Origin: Microvirga lotononidis
GTDB taxonomy: Bacteria; Pseudomonadota; Alphaproteobacteria; Rhizobiales; Beijerinckiaceae
Length of the DNA: 64,000 nt
Direction: 5' to 3'
Assembly (NCBI RefSeq): GCF_034627025.1
Contig: NZ_CP141048.1
Location: forward strand, 3,732,001 to 3,796,000
Position numbers and translations under genes: made by a program
Shown: positions 17,136 through 25,349 of the stretch, in pieces
Layout: each line of letters opens with the position of its first letter
Numbering within the stretch: position 1 is the stretch's first letter
The notes under the pieces: generated by a model
What the model was told of the DNA's origin: nothing
What the model saw: only the letters and a program-made list of their open reading frames with translations
Databases searched by the model: none

Positions 17136-17591
17136 ATGTTGAAGAAAACCACTCTCTTTTCGTTCGCTCTTCTGGGTACGATGGCGCTCACGCCGGCCCT
17201 GACGAGCACTGCAGCCATCGCCGTCGACGACGATACACCGATCGGCTCGGTTGATCTGAGCTCGGTGCGAGACAAGATCAAGGCAGCGAACTATTCCGCT
17301 GCGCTGGAAGAGCTGCGGGGACTGGCTGAAGACACCCAGCAGGCGGATGTCTACAATCTGCTGGGATATACCCTGCGCAAGACAGGCGACTACGCAACGT
17401 CGCTCACCTACTACAACAAGGCGCTGCAGCTCCAGCCCGATTTCAAGGCGGCCCGCGAGTACCTGGGCGAGCTGTATGTCGAGACCGGGAACGTCGGCAA
17501 AGCCAGGGAGCAGCTTGCTGCGCTGACCAGGCTCTGTCCAGGCGGCTGCGAGGAGCGCGAGGACCTAGAGAAAGCGCTGGAGGGGAAATAG
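17136..17591 (+). CDS. Exported TPR-repeat protein
   Basis: The 151-residue protein begins MLKKTTLFSFALLGTMAL and has a Sec signal ending near AIA-VD. It is followed by a low-complexity linker and two to three tetratricopeptide repeats, visible as YNLLGYTLRKTGDYATSLTYY and AREYLGELYVETGNVGKAREQL. A C-terminal CPGGCEE holds two cysteines that could form a disulfide. TPR proteins serve as interaction scaffolds. Placed right behind the Tat-exported MBL enzyme, it may be that enzyme's periplasmic partner (inference). Similar short TPR proteins occur beside redox enzymes in many Rhizobiales. Confidence 0.85.
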   Translation: MLKKTTLFSFALLGTMALTPALTSTAAIAVDDDTPIGSVDLSSVRDKIKAANYSAALEELRGLAEDTQQADVYNLLGYTLRKTGDYATSLTYYNKALQLQPDFKAAREYLGELYVETGNVGKAREQLAALTRLCPGGCEEREDLEKALEGK

Positions 17592-17606
17592 GCAGTTGAT
17601 TTCGCG

Positions 17607-17629
17607 GGTGGGCGAGATCATCGCCCACC
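17607..17629 (+). terminator. Strong hairpin after TPR gene
   Basis: GGTGGGCGA (17607-17615) pairs perfectly with TCGCCCACC (17621-17629) across a five-base loop. It starts 15 bases behind the stop codon. The T-run is poor, so it could also be a read-through attenuator or a message stabiliser before the DoxX gene. Confidence 0.45.
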
Positions 17630-17662
17630 TCATTCTGCCATGATCAACATCGGGAAATCGCG

Positions 17663-18097
17663 ATGCCACGGCCATTTGAGGTCATTGCGTCAAGCGCCAC
17701 CGATCTCGTTCTTCTCGTGGGACGGCTCCTGCTGGCCCTGATCTTTCTTCACGAGGCCGTGACATTGTCCTTCGACTTCACGGCTGCTGCTTCGGCGATG
17801 AGCAAGATCGGCGTCCCACCTTATATCCTGGTTCTCAGCATTCTCTTACAGCTCGGGTCGGGCTTGATGGTGGCATCAGGCTGGCACGCGCGTCTGGGGT
17901 CACTCAGCCTGAGCCTGTTCTGCCTTGCAACCGCTTTCCTGTTTCATTCCAACTTCGCCGTCCGAAACGAGCTATTGCATTTCGAAAAGGATCTTGCGAT
18001 CGCGGGCGGAATGTTGGTCCTGACTGCAACAGGAGCCGGAGCGCTGTCGCTGGACAGGCTTGTCAAGTACCGGAGGCACTTTGGCTGGGCTCTGTGA
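17663..18097 (+). CDS. DoxX-family membrane protein
   Basis: The 144-residue protein has four predicted membrane segments, with the DoxX pattern LLVGRLLLALIFLHEAVTL at the first helix, a VPPYILVLSILLQLGSGLM second helix and a charged NELLHFEKDLAIAGG loop. GGGAAATC precedes the ATG. DoxX proteins are tied to thiosulfate/quinone redox or to antioxidant complexes in different bacteria, but no single reaction is proven for this branch. It follows the MBL-fold and TPR genes in the same direction, 71 bases further on, and faces the ECF sigma/anti-sigma pair. Confidence 0.85.
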   Translation: MPRPFEVIASSATDLVLLVGRLLLALIFLHEAVTLSFDFTAAASAMSKIGVPPYILVLSILLQLGSGLMVASGWHARLGSLSLSLFCLATAFLFHSNFAVRNELLHFEKDLAIAGGMLVLTATGAGALSLDRLVKYRRHFGWAL

Positions 18098-18244
18098 CGT
18101 GTGCGGACCCGGTGACCGCACAGGCCGGCTCGTCATGCCTCGCAGTACGACCTATCTTGGACGCTCTGGTAAGGGCATTGTGAGACACCCCATCAAGGTG
18201 GACTCCCATGCGACGCCGAGACTAGCCCGGTCAGCCCAATGCGC

Positions 18245-19030
18245 CTATTGGCGAGCGAGCTGATCCTGAAATCGGTGCATGAATTCCTGCAGCTCGACAG
18301 CATTCAGATCCGAAACGGCCCAGAAGATCATGCCGCTGCCAGACCATCGAAGCGTGTTGTATCCGTTGTTTACTGAGGGCTGCGCTCCTTCGACACCGAC
18401 CCTGTTCTTCTCCACCGGCCAGATGAACAGGTTGATCACGTGCTCGCGGCGTTTATACACCAGTGCCGCAACCGCCCGCCCTGCAACGTAGTCGAGCCGC
18501 CCTCCAGTTAGCGCAAATCCCTCACTGGCTAGATCAACAACCGGAGGGGCGAAGTCGAGTCGGCCATCGAACCAGGGCTTCACGGTATGCCGGTCGGACG
18601 TTGTCACATCCGTAATGTGGTCTACCATCAAGGAGCGAACATGCTCGGAGACAATTTCCTGCTCCAGATCCGGCGACGGACGCGGCACGATCAAAGCCAC
18701 GGCGAGACCCGCCGCAAACGCAGCAACCGGGATGCCAAGACGTTGCTTCTGCCACAGGTGCTGCCACCAGCGCGCCGTCGTCGGCGCAATCGGGCTGGCT
18801 GGAATAGGCGCAAGAGCTTCCAGAACCCGCGCCCGTAACGCATCGGGCGCCCGATGCCGAAGCCTGTCCTCCCGAAGGGCTGCCCGCAGCTCCTGCAGGT
18901 GCTGGTATTCGCTCGCGCAGGTAGCACAGGCTCTCAGGTGGTCTTCGACCTGGAAGGCATTGGCCGCATCCAGTTCTCCGTCTAGATGGCCATGCAGGAG
19001 GACCTTCACGTCAGAGCAGGGGAGGGTCAT
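18245..19030 (-). CDS. Transmembrane zinc-finger anti-sigma factor
   Basis: The 261-residue protein starts MTLPCSDVKVLLHGHLDGEL and carries the anti-sigma zinc motif H31-x3-C35-x2-C38. A single membrane helix follows at about 97-116 (LGIPVAAFAAGLAVALIV), then a periplasmic C-terminal domain of some 140 residues. Its start overlaps the sigma gene's stop by four bases (ATGA), a classic sigma/anti-sigma arrangement. The zinc finger should hold the sigma factor at the inner face, and the outer domain is the likely sensor. The signal is unknown. The C-terminal ELQEFMHRFQDQLARQ resembles a helical end common in this anti-sigma branch. Confidence 0.9.
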   Translation of the reverse strand: MTLPCSDVKVLLHGHLDGELDAANAFQVEDHLRACATCASEYQHLQELRAALREDRLRHRAPDALRARVLEALAPIPASPIAPTTARWWQHLWQKQRLGIPVAAFAAGLAVALIVPRPSPDLEQEIVSEHVRSLMVDHITDVTTSDRHTVKPWFDGRLDFAPPVVDLASEGFALTGGRLDYVAGRAVAALVYKRREHVINLFIWPVEKNRVGVEGAQPSVNNGYNTLRWSGSGMIFWAVSDLNAVELQEFMHRFQDQLARQ

Positions 19031-19782
19031 GAGCGGGTCTCCTCTCCGTCTGCGGTGCGTCGTCGCCACGCTTCGGCGAGCAGGTGTCGCGCCCGGGCAA
19101 GGCGGGACATTACGGTGCCGATCGGCGTTCCCGTGGTTTCGGCAATCTCCTGATAGGAGAGTTCCTCAAGTTCACGCAAAACCAGCGTCTCCCGGAACGG
19201 AAGGGGCAAGGTTTCGATCAACTCCCGCATGGTGGCGATCTCGTCCTGCCGGAGAACGGTGGTTTCAGGACTATCCGTGGGATCGACCAATCCGGTGGCG
19301 TGATCCGATGTCTTGCCCGGATCATCTGCTTGCTCCGTCGCGATCCGGTCAAGCGGAACCGTTCGGTCCGATGCCACGGCTGTCGCCCAGGTGTGACAGC
19401 AGTTTCGCACAATCGCCAGGATCCAGGCCTTCGGATCACCGCCCCTGTACCCTTCGAAGGCACGGAACGCCCGCAGGAACGCATCCTGTGCGACGTCCTC
19501 CGCCGCGACAGGGTCCCGCAGCAGATAGCGCGCAAGATTATAGGCGGCATCGAGATGGGGCAGCATCAGGTCGCGAAAGCGCCGGGCGAGATCAGCTTGC
19601 TCAACCGTTTCAGGCGACAGGGAGACCGGCACAGGTTCCTCCGCGCGTTGCTGGAGTGTACTCCCGTCACGCTTGCCTGTCACATAGCCGGATGTGTTGT
19701 ACCAGGCCGCAGCCTTCCCGGTAGCGTAGCCCAGCGGACCTGAGGTGGAGACCGTAGTCACCTTGCTTGGCAGAAGGGACAT
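19027..19782 (-). CDS. ECF-type RNA polymerase sigma factor
   Basis: The protein has sigma region 2 (LPHLDAAYNLARYLLRDP, then AEDVAQDAFLRAF and GGDPKAWILAIVRN) and region 4 (LPLPFRETLVLREL, then LSYQEIAETTGTPIGTVMSR). It is a group IV ECF factor. The start is uncertain. I give the ATG at 19782 (251 residues), but neither it nor the alternatives at 19812 and a GTG at 19683 has a good ribosome site, and the conserved part begins only about 70 residues in. The gene is co-transcribed with its anti-sigma factor. Plausible targets are its own operon and nearby exported redox genes. Confidence 0.9.
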   Translation of the reverse strand: MSLLPSKVTTVSTSGPLGYATGKAAAWYNTSGYVTGKRDGSTLQQRAEEPVPVSLSPETVEQADLARRFRDLMLPHLDAAYNLARYLLRDPVAAEDVAQDAFLRAFRAFEGYRGGDPKAWILAIVRNCCHTWATAVASDRTVPLDRIATEQADDPGKTSDHATGLVDPTDSPETTVLRQDEIATMRELIETLPLPFRETLVLRELEELSYQEIAETTGTPIGTVMSRLARARHLLAEAWRRRTADGEETRS

Positions 19783-20150
19783 GCGCTCGAAGGTGATCGC
19801 GTTGCCGCTCATGATCGGGCATCCCTGTGCATCTGAGACGGATCCTGGTTGCTCAGGAGTTCCAGATGGTTCGTCTGACAGCACTCCCGTCGATCGGGCG
19901 TTGATGCTGCGCTGCCTTATCCAGACTTGATGCCACCCTGACTTATTCCCAGCCGGCTGCAGAATTCCGTACCTTGTCTCCCGAGGCGTGTGACGGAGCA
20001 CCCGGAGGGCTGCGGCCCACTCGAACCAAGCGTCCTGCGGGAATATCGAGCGGATCGCACAGGTCTCGGAATATGAGGCGGAGCAATCGCCGCCTCGATC
20101 TGAGTGGCACGAGATTGTCCAAGGGACGGAGGCGTGCCCGGGAGGGCATC

Positions 20151-20735
20151 ATGGACACGAACCGTCGCGATCGCATTCTTGTCGCGGACCACAACCCGAT
20201 CTTCCGCGAAACCCTCGCCTGGCGGCTGCGCGCTGCAGGGTACGAGGTGACCACAGCGGACACGGGAGAGCATGCATTCCTGGCGTTGCGGGATTGGCAG
20301 CACCCCGTCGATTGGCTCTACGCCTCGGCCGGTCTGCCGATCCTGATCGACGGCTGGATTTTGGCCGACGAGTATCATGACACCTGCCCAACACGACCAG
20401 TCGTGATCGCTGCACAGCAGGTCCGGCCGTCTCAAAACGGTGACATCATCCTCGCTCAACCGAGCCCGGCATCCGTGTTGGAAATCATCCGCGAGTTGAT
20501 TGCCGCAAGCCATGTTCTACCGGCGGTAACCGAGGTGGACCCGAATATCAGCGGCATGCAGCGTAACAATAGAGCGCCTGCGGTCAGCCCCACCGTTCCG
20601 TCTGAAGGGTGTTTCGGAGACCTGTCCGCATTGGAGGAACATGACAATGACGAACAAGAGAGAGCGCTGGTTTTGCGAGGCCAGCTATGGCATGCCGCCT
20701 CACAATGCGGGGCTCCTCAATTCCGCAGGCAATAG
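20151..20735 (+). CDS. Receiver-like protein without phosphorylation site
   Basis: The start at 20151 has GGAGGG just upstream and gives 194 residues. The first 120 follow a response-regulator receiver: RILVADHNPIFRETLAWRLRAAGYEV at the N-terminus, then helix 2 and a third strand VDWLYA. The position of the phosphorylated Asp is occupied by Ala, and the conserved Lys before the last helix is Gln (ILAQPSPASVLEIIREL). The acidic residue in ADHN remains. The last 70 residues are polar, Pro-rich and without a recognised output domain. It may act by protein contact only, perhaps on the nearby ECF pair (inference). Confidence 0.75.
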   Translation: MDTNRRDRILVADHNPIFRETLAWRLRAAGYEVTTADTGEHAFLALRDWQHPVDWLYASAGLPILIDGWILADEYHDTCPTRPVVIAAQQVRPSQNGDIILAQPSPASVLEIIRELIAASHVLPAVTEVDPNISGMQRNNRAPAVSPTVPSEGCFGDLSALEEHDNDEQERALVLRGQLWHAASQCGAPQFRRQ

Positions 20736-21054
20736 TGCTGGTGAGCAAGGCGGCTTCCGGAGTGGAGCCTATTGGGCGCGCGCGATCTCGTTCGAAGTTG
20801 CCCCCATTCGGCCGGGTCGCAGCTCCCGTGGCGCTGCAATGTGTCACGTACCCGCCCTGTCCGGGATACCAGTGGTCGAGAGCGCACGAGTACCGCACCA
20901 TGCTCCTGAGGAGGCAGCTCTGTTGCCGCAATGGATGAGTGCCACGCATCCCAACCGAACAGGCAGGTTTGTTCCGAGCCTCTTGGCTGCTCTTGCAGCC
21001 CTAGGGACAGCAAGCGGGATTTTGAGCACTATCCTTCAGCTGGTTTGGCTCTGA
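20647..21054 (+). CDS. Uncertain small protein with C-terminal hydrophobic segment
   Basis: The ATG at 20647 follows GGAGG by nine bases, and an ATG at 20641 is also possible. It gives about 135 residues ending in a hydrophobic helix (FVPSLLAALAALGTASGILS, then TILQLVWL). The first 90 bases overlap the tail of the receiver-like gene in another frame. The composition of the middle part is weak. The ribosome site and the membrane anchor speak for a gene, and the overlap against. Confidence 0.3.
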   Translation: MTNKRERWFCEASYGMPPHNAGLLNSAGNSAGEQGGFRSGAYWARAISFEVAPIRPGRSSRGAAMCHVPALSGIPVVESARVPHHAPEEAALLPQWMSATHPNRTGRFVPSLLAALAALGTASGILSTILQLVWL

Positions 21055-21258
21055 TCGCCCTGACGCACGCTCGCAAAAGGACGGCTTCTGGCACTTCCCG
21101 GAAGAAACCCTTTGTTTGCTCGCGACGCGGTGAGCGGACCTTCATTTCATCTGATGTTCGTTACTCTTTGACCCGTTGCGGTCATTCCGATGAGCAGCCG
21201 ACTGCAACCAATTCAAGGTTTACCGAGTCCCATGAGAGAGGCTGGTGGAACTTGGGGA

Positions 21259-21969
21259 TCAGTCGATAAAGTCGACCATGCCACTGTCCAGATCATAGTA
21301 GGCGTAGACGACTTTCACCTGCCCCTCGTGAACCATTTCCCTAATGATATCGCTTCCGGCCAGGATCCCGGCGGCATTACGGCGCGCGTTCTCGCGTACG
21401 GTGTTGTCGACGAAATCCCCAGGCTTGCCCTCCTGTGATTTCGCAGCCGGAACGATCGCCTCGACCATCGGTCCAATTGATCCCTGAAGCTCCACATGTT
21501 TTGCGACAACATCGCAGGCCGCTTGTACCGCGCCACAACGCTGGTGTCCTAGGACCACGACCAGTGGCGAGCCAAGATGCTCTGCACCGTACTCGATTGT
21601 TCCTAGGACTGCTGTGTCAGCGACGTTGCCCGCGTTGCGGGCGACGAACAACTCGCCGAGACCGACGCCCCCAAAAATGAGCTCTGGCGCGACCCGGCTG
21701 TCCGAGCAGGTCAGGATCGTGGCCCAGGGCGACTGGTCTCCCGCCGTATTCGCGCGCTCTTCGCGGAGCCCCGCCTCGCACAGTTGGGGTGCGTTCACGA
21801 ACTTGGCATTGCCGGCTTTCAGCCTGGCCAGGGCCTCGTCAGGGCTCAGACCTGTCCTTGCGAAGGCTGAGTTTGACCTGCCACTGATCGTCCACAGGCA
21901 TGCCGCAGTCCCGGTTGTGGCGAGCGACATGAACGTTCGACGGTTCATCCTGACGCACTCGAGGCACAT
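21259..21969 (-). CDS. Tat-exported beta-carbonic anhydrase
   Basis: This 236-residue protein starts MCLECVRMNRRTFMSLATTG: a twin-arginine motif, followed by a hydrophobic stretch and an A-x-A-type cleavage near FARTG. The beta-class zinc site is complete with Cys in TCSDSR and His/Cys in LGHQRCGA, plus the Asp-Arg dyad in that first motif. GGGAG precedes the ATG at 21969; the next ATG eight residues later lacks a site. It interconverts CO2 and bicarbonate, here in the periplasm. Most beta-enzymes are cytoplasmic, so export is notable, although exported branches are known in Rhizobiales. It stands alone. Confidence 0.9.
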   Translation of the reverse strand: MCLECVRMNRRTFMSLATTGTAACLWTISGRSNSAFARTGLSPDEALARLKAGNAKFVNAPQLCEAGLREERANTAGDQSPWATILTCSDSRVAPELIFGGVGLGELFVARNAGNVADTAVLGTIEYGAEHLGSPLVVVLGHQRCGAVQAACDVVAKHVELQGSIGPMVEAIVPAAKSQEGKPGDFVDNTVRENARRNAAGILAGSDIIREMVHEGQVKVVYAYYDLDSGMVDFID

Positions 21970-22348
21970 GGCGCTCTCCCGCTGGTTTGGGGCGCAGGGC
22001 TCCAGGCGATCTGGACGGCAGCCCCGCACGGACATGCACTGTAGAAGGACTCATCGTGGGCGCTTGATCCGACAGGACAGGGCTTGCCACTTTGGGACGG
22101 CGGGCCCGGAAGGGCTGGCGAAACGCCTGTTTTCTGCTTGCGGCGCTGGATTAGGACAGACTGAGGTGAAGCGATTTCAGGCGTTCGCGCCGAAGACCGG
22201 GCGTCTGTTCATGGCACGCCCGAGACGTAAGCGCTTGGTCCGCGTCGCCGCTTGGGAGCCGACCTTCGTTGGGAGGTCGGAACGGGACAGCTCGACCCTA
22301 AGCGGGCATTCACAGGGCCTTCTCGCTCGTGAAGTCAGGCGTGTAGGG
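21970..22348. other. Non-coding gap of about 380 bases
   Basis: It separates the carbonic anhydrase start from the 3' end of the broken cyclase gene. Open frames crossing it have no family resemblance and no ribosome site. No repeat or hairpin stands out. Confidence 0.4.
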
Positions 22349-23640
22349 TCAAAATTGGCTCCGGAAGGCAGCAGAAATGACCTCGTCGGTGCCGGGAGTG
22401 ATGGAAGCCGCAGGAGCAAAAATCGTCATGGGCTCCGTGCGCCCGGCCAGAGGCTCGCTCGCGATTACCCGCCAAGCGCCACGTTCCGATGACCCTTCAA
22501 CGACAGCGCCCGAGGCAAGGATCACCTCGCCATAGCGCTTCGTTGCCCGTTCAAGCCGCGAGGCGACGTTCACCGCATCGCCCAGCGCCGTAAATTCCAT
22601 CCTCTCGTCGTCCCCGACGATGCCACAGAAGACCTCGCCGATATGGATCCCGATTCCGATCCGCACGGGATGATACAGTTCCCGGGTTGCGTTCCAGGCC
22701 TGAACGATCCGGACGAGATCATGCGCAAAGGCGAGGGCGCGGGCCGCGTCGCCGCCCTCGTCCGGTACTCCGAACAGCATCAGCGCTCCGTCGCCAATGA
22801 ACTTGCCGACGAAGCCGCGGTGCTTGCGGACGCAGCCCAGAATGCGGGTCCTAAAGGCCGTGAAGAACTGCGACAGGCGCTCCGGATCCATCCCCTCAGC
22901 CATGCCGGTCGAGTCGCGGATGTCGACAAAGACAACGGCCCGCTGGCGGCGCCCGCGGCGCAGGCCGATGTCGCCCGCCACTCGGGGCGCTATCTCGGCC
23001 GGGAGGAAGCGCGAGAGGCTGGCGCGCCCGACCGCATCCTTGACGGCGGCGGACAACAGCCGTCGCGAGCGGATTATGCCAAAGGCGGTGGCCGCTCCGG
23101 CCAAAAGGAGCAGCGTGAACCGCATCACATTGACCGGCATCGAAAAGAGCTGAGGCCAAGTCGGGGTCACGCCAGGATCCACGACCATGCTGTCGCCGAG
23201 CGCGACGGCAATCCCGATCGGGCCGAGCGCCAACAGAGCAATGGCACAGAGCTGAACCTTGACGTCGTAGCGCAAAGCGCCGACCGCCAGGACCAGAGGC
23301 GCCCACGAGATCGGGCGGAGGGTAGGGCGTTACCGGGCAGCCCGCGCTCGCCAACGGCGAAGAAGGCGATGACAAGCACGAGCCCGATATCCAGCACCAT
23401 GAACAGATAGGCCAATCCGTGATGCCAGCGCTGCGGCACCGCAAGCACGATGCTGACGGCTCCGATGACCAGAAAGCCGAGTGAGGCAATCCAGGCATTG
23501 TGCTCGGACAGATCGAGAGACACGCCCGTCCATTGACGGAGCAGGTTGTTTGCGCCAATCACCGTCACAAAGATGCAAATGCCGATCGTGACCCGCAGCC
23601 ACCCGGTCAGTCGCTCCGCCGCGACCTCATGGCGGTGCAT
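22349..23640 (-). pseudogene. Membrane-bound class III adenylate/guanylate cyclase, split by a frameshift
   Basis: The N-terminal frame (start 23640) encodes MHRHEVAAERLTGWLRVTIG and four hydrophobic segments, then leaves the family after ERGLPGNALPS. The C-terminal frame takes over with ISWAPLVLAVGALRYDVKV and runs through two more membrane segments into a complete class III catalytic domain. That domain has the metal Asp in AVVFVDIRDSTGM, GDGALMLFG, and the FTALGDAVNVASRLE segment with its transition-state Asn and Arg. The frames are joined if one base is missing between about 23300 and 23330, since the second frame has a stop at 23330-23332. Either the gene is inactivated or the assembly has an error. 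Confidence 0.8.
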
Positions 23641-23865
23641 CAGAGAGGCAACGAGGTCTCCTGGGTGACACCGGTGAAGGCTAACGCTCGGCCTGGACCA
23701 CCAAACCCAAGCGCTTCAGACCAACGCAGCATTAACATCACACCCGGACCACCCACTTGGGGCAGGCCAAACAGACAATCCAGTGCAAATGTGGGGTAGA
23801 TTGAGGGCTGTTAGATTAGCGAAGGGCTAAATTTCGAACGTTTTCAAATATTTACTTGCATAAAA

Positions 23866-23956
23866 TGGCGGAGACGGAGGGATTCGAACCCTCGATACCC
23901 TTTTGGGGTATGCTCATTTAGCAAACGAGTGCCTTCAGCCGCTCGGCCACGTCTCC
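23866..23956 (-). tRNA. tRNA-Ser(GCU)
   Basis: The minus strand folds as a class II tRNA. The acceptor stem GGAGACG/CGTCTCC is followed by discriminator G and an encoded CCA. The D-arm is GCCGAGCGGC, the anticodon stem-loop CTCGT-TTGCTAA-ATGAG has anticodon GCT, and a long variable arm (CATACCCC/GGGGTATC region) precedes the T-arm GGGTTCGAATCCC. The long variable arm and the anticodon fix it as serine, reading AGC and AGU. Length is 91 nt including CCA. Confidence 0.97.
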
Positions 23957-24067
23957 AGGCGAAAAGACCGGATCTGGGATCCCGCTTCGCAGGTGGCGCA
24001 ATAGACGCGAAGAGGGTCTCTTCGTCAAGGTCCAAAATTGCCCGCAGCGATGCAGAGGCTTGGCTCT

Positions 24068-24178
24068 TCAGGGCAAGGTCGCAAGAGCAACCAGCAGGCT
24101 TCCGAGCCCGGCGGAGGCGCCGACCAGCAGGAAGGCGTCCAGGGCAAGGGTCCAACGGTCGTGGTGAAACGGGTGCAT
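24068..24178 (-). CDS. 36-residue single-span membrane protein
   Basis: An ATG at 24178 with AAGGGG seven bases upstream opens a 36-codon gene. The first 13 residues (MHPFHHDRWTLAL) are His-rich and polar, and the rest is one hydrophobic helix with a Gly/Ala face (FLLVGASAGLGSLLVALATL) ending in Pro. Short single-span proteins of this kind often regulate or stabilise larger membrane complexes. A second gene of the same build lies about 100 bases upstream. No homologue is known to me. Confidence 0.55.
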   Translation of the reverse strand: MHPFHHDRWTLALDAFLLVGASAGLGSLLVALATLP

Positions 24179-24281
24179 GACAGACCCCTTTGGTTTGGGT
24201 CTTTTGTATCATGCGGTGACGCTGCGGCTTTGTTCTGGATCAAAGACGAGCTTTGAAGGCCCGACAACGAAGAGAGCGCTC

Positions 24282-24383
24282 CTACCAGAACAGGTGGGAC
24301 AGAGCGAGACTGGCCAGTCCGATCCCCGACAGGAAGATTGGAAACCACTTCGGGCATGAGCAATGGGCTTCGTCGAGTTCCAC
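24282..24383 (-). CDS. 33-residue single-span membrane protein
   Basis: A very strong ribosome site (GAGGAGGAACAAG) leads into a GTG at 24383 and a 33-codon gene. The start is acidic and Cys-containing (ELDEAHCSCPKW), and the remainder is one hydrophobic helix (FPIFLSGIGLASLALSHLFW). The CSC pair next to the membrane could bind a metal or form a disulfide. The gene lies just ahead of the 36-residue membrane protein on the same strand, so the two probably share a transcript. Function is unknown. Confidence 0.6.
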   Translation of the reverse strand: MELDEAHCSCPKWFPIFLSGIGLASLALSHLFW

Positions 24384-24523
24384 CTTGTTCCTCCTCGGCC
24401 GCTGAGGGATGCCATCAAAGCGTCCGAGAGCCCGATAGGGAAGAGCGACGGGTGGTCAAATATGCGCCTTTACGACTAAAAGCCGGGCACCATGGATACC
24501 TTCAGCGGCATGCGGAGCGTCGC

Positions 24524-24826
24524 TCATAGGGAAGGGGACATCTCGGCTTTTCCATAGAGGTGCAGGATCTCCTCGAAGCTGCGGATGGTGGGGCCGGACG
24601 GCCTGACGATCACGGCGCTCAGCTGCCGGAACTTGTCGTCGGCCCAATCTTCGACGACGACGGCGACGGCATCCCGAAGCGGCAATGTCGCGACCTTGCA
24701 TGCCATGTTCATGCCCTCCGACCGCTCATAGGGCCGGGTGAGCGTGAGAAGGTCCACCATCTCGTCCAAATCGTGGGCTGCGGTCACGATGCTCTCCACT
24801 GCGAAGTCTCGAACGAGCTCGGGCAT
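24524..24826 (-). CDS. Hypothetical protein
   Basis: This is a 100-residue soluble protein without cysteines at conserved-looking positions. It reads MPELVRDFAVESIVTAAHDL, then a middle part ACKVATLPLRDAVAVVVEDW with strand-like pattern, and ends in FEEILHLYGKAEM. The balanced composition and alternating strand/helix pattern indicate a real fold. I do not recognise the family. It lies 75 bases downstream of the next hypothetical on the same strand. Confidence 0.6.
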   Translation of the reverse strand: MPELVRDFAVESIVTAAHDLDEMVDLLTLTRPYERSEGMNMACKVATLPLRDAVAVVVEDWADDKFRQLSAVIVRPSGPTIRSFEEILHLYGKAEMSPSL

Positions 24827-24901
24827 TGCCAGCCAATTGTGGCAACCGAATGCCCAAGCTTGGCCCAGGCTTGGGCGTTCAACGGAAAAGAGCGGATCGC
24901 C

Positions 24902-25210
24902 TCACGGCACGATGCGGCGTGCCGGATATCTGAAGCGCTTGAGCAGTTCGTCGCTATGGCCGACGAGGAGGGCTGCTTCCGGAGGGAGGGCGTCCTCGGC
25001 CACGGATTCGAAGCCCGGGAAAAGGGCCAGATACGCCATGTTCGGGAGACTCATGAGGAGGATAGACTGACCGGATTGCCGGTCGCACGCTGCAGCCAGC
25101 ATCATCTGCTTCGGGCTTCCGAGCTTGACGAACAGCTCCTCGAATCGGTCCTGCGTCGGTTCCCATTCAGCGGGATCGATGGCCTTCTTCGCCCAGAGCA
25201 TCGCCGACAT
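24902..25210 (-). CDS. Hypothetical protein
   Basis: The 102-residue protein starts MSAMLWAKKAIDPAEWEPTQ and continues with an amphipathic, partly hydrophobic core (SILLMSLPNMAYLALFPGFE) and a C-terminal helix LLVGHSDELLKRFRYP. It looks like a small alpha/beta domain. An internal ATG at 25201 could be the start instead. No family is recognised. Same strand as the neighbouring 100-residue hypothetical, perhaps one transcript. Confidence 0.55.
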   Translation of the reverse strand: MSAMLWAKKAIDPAEWEPTQDRFEELFVKLGSPKQMMLAAACDRQSGQSILLMSLPNMAYLALFPGFESVAEDALPPEAALLVGHSDELLKRFRYPARRIVP

Positions 25211-25349
25211 CCCGGTCTGAGGAACCCAGTCTCATGTTGCATCCTAGCCCAATGCCGGCCGGCAGGCGAGCGGCTGTCGGAAGCCATGATTCTGGAATGA
25301 CGCAAGGGTAGAATTGCCAGGGCGGCTGAAAGCGCCAGAGGGGATCGGC

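Noticed and set aside
23290..23340. Programmed ribosomal frameshift in the cyclase gene
   Set aside because: No slippery heptamer, and no hairpin noticed at the junction; a simple one-base deletion or assembly error is the plainer reading.
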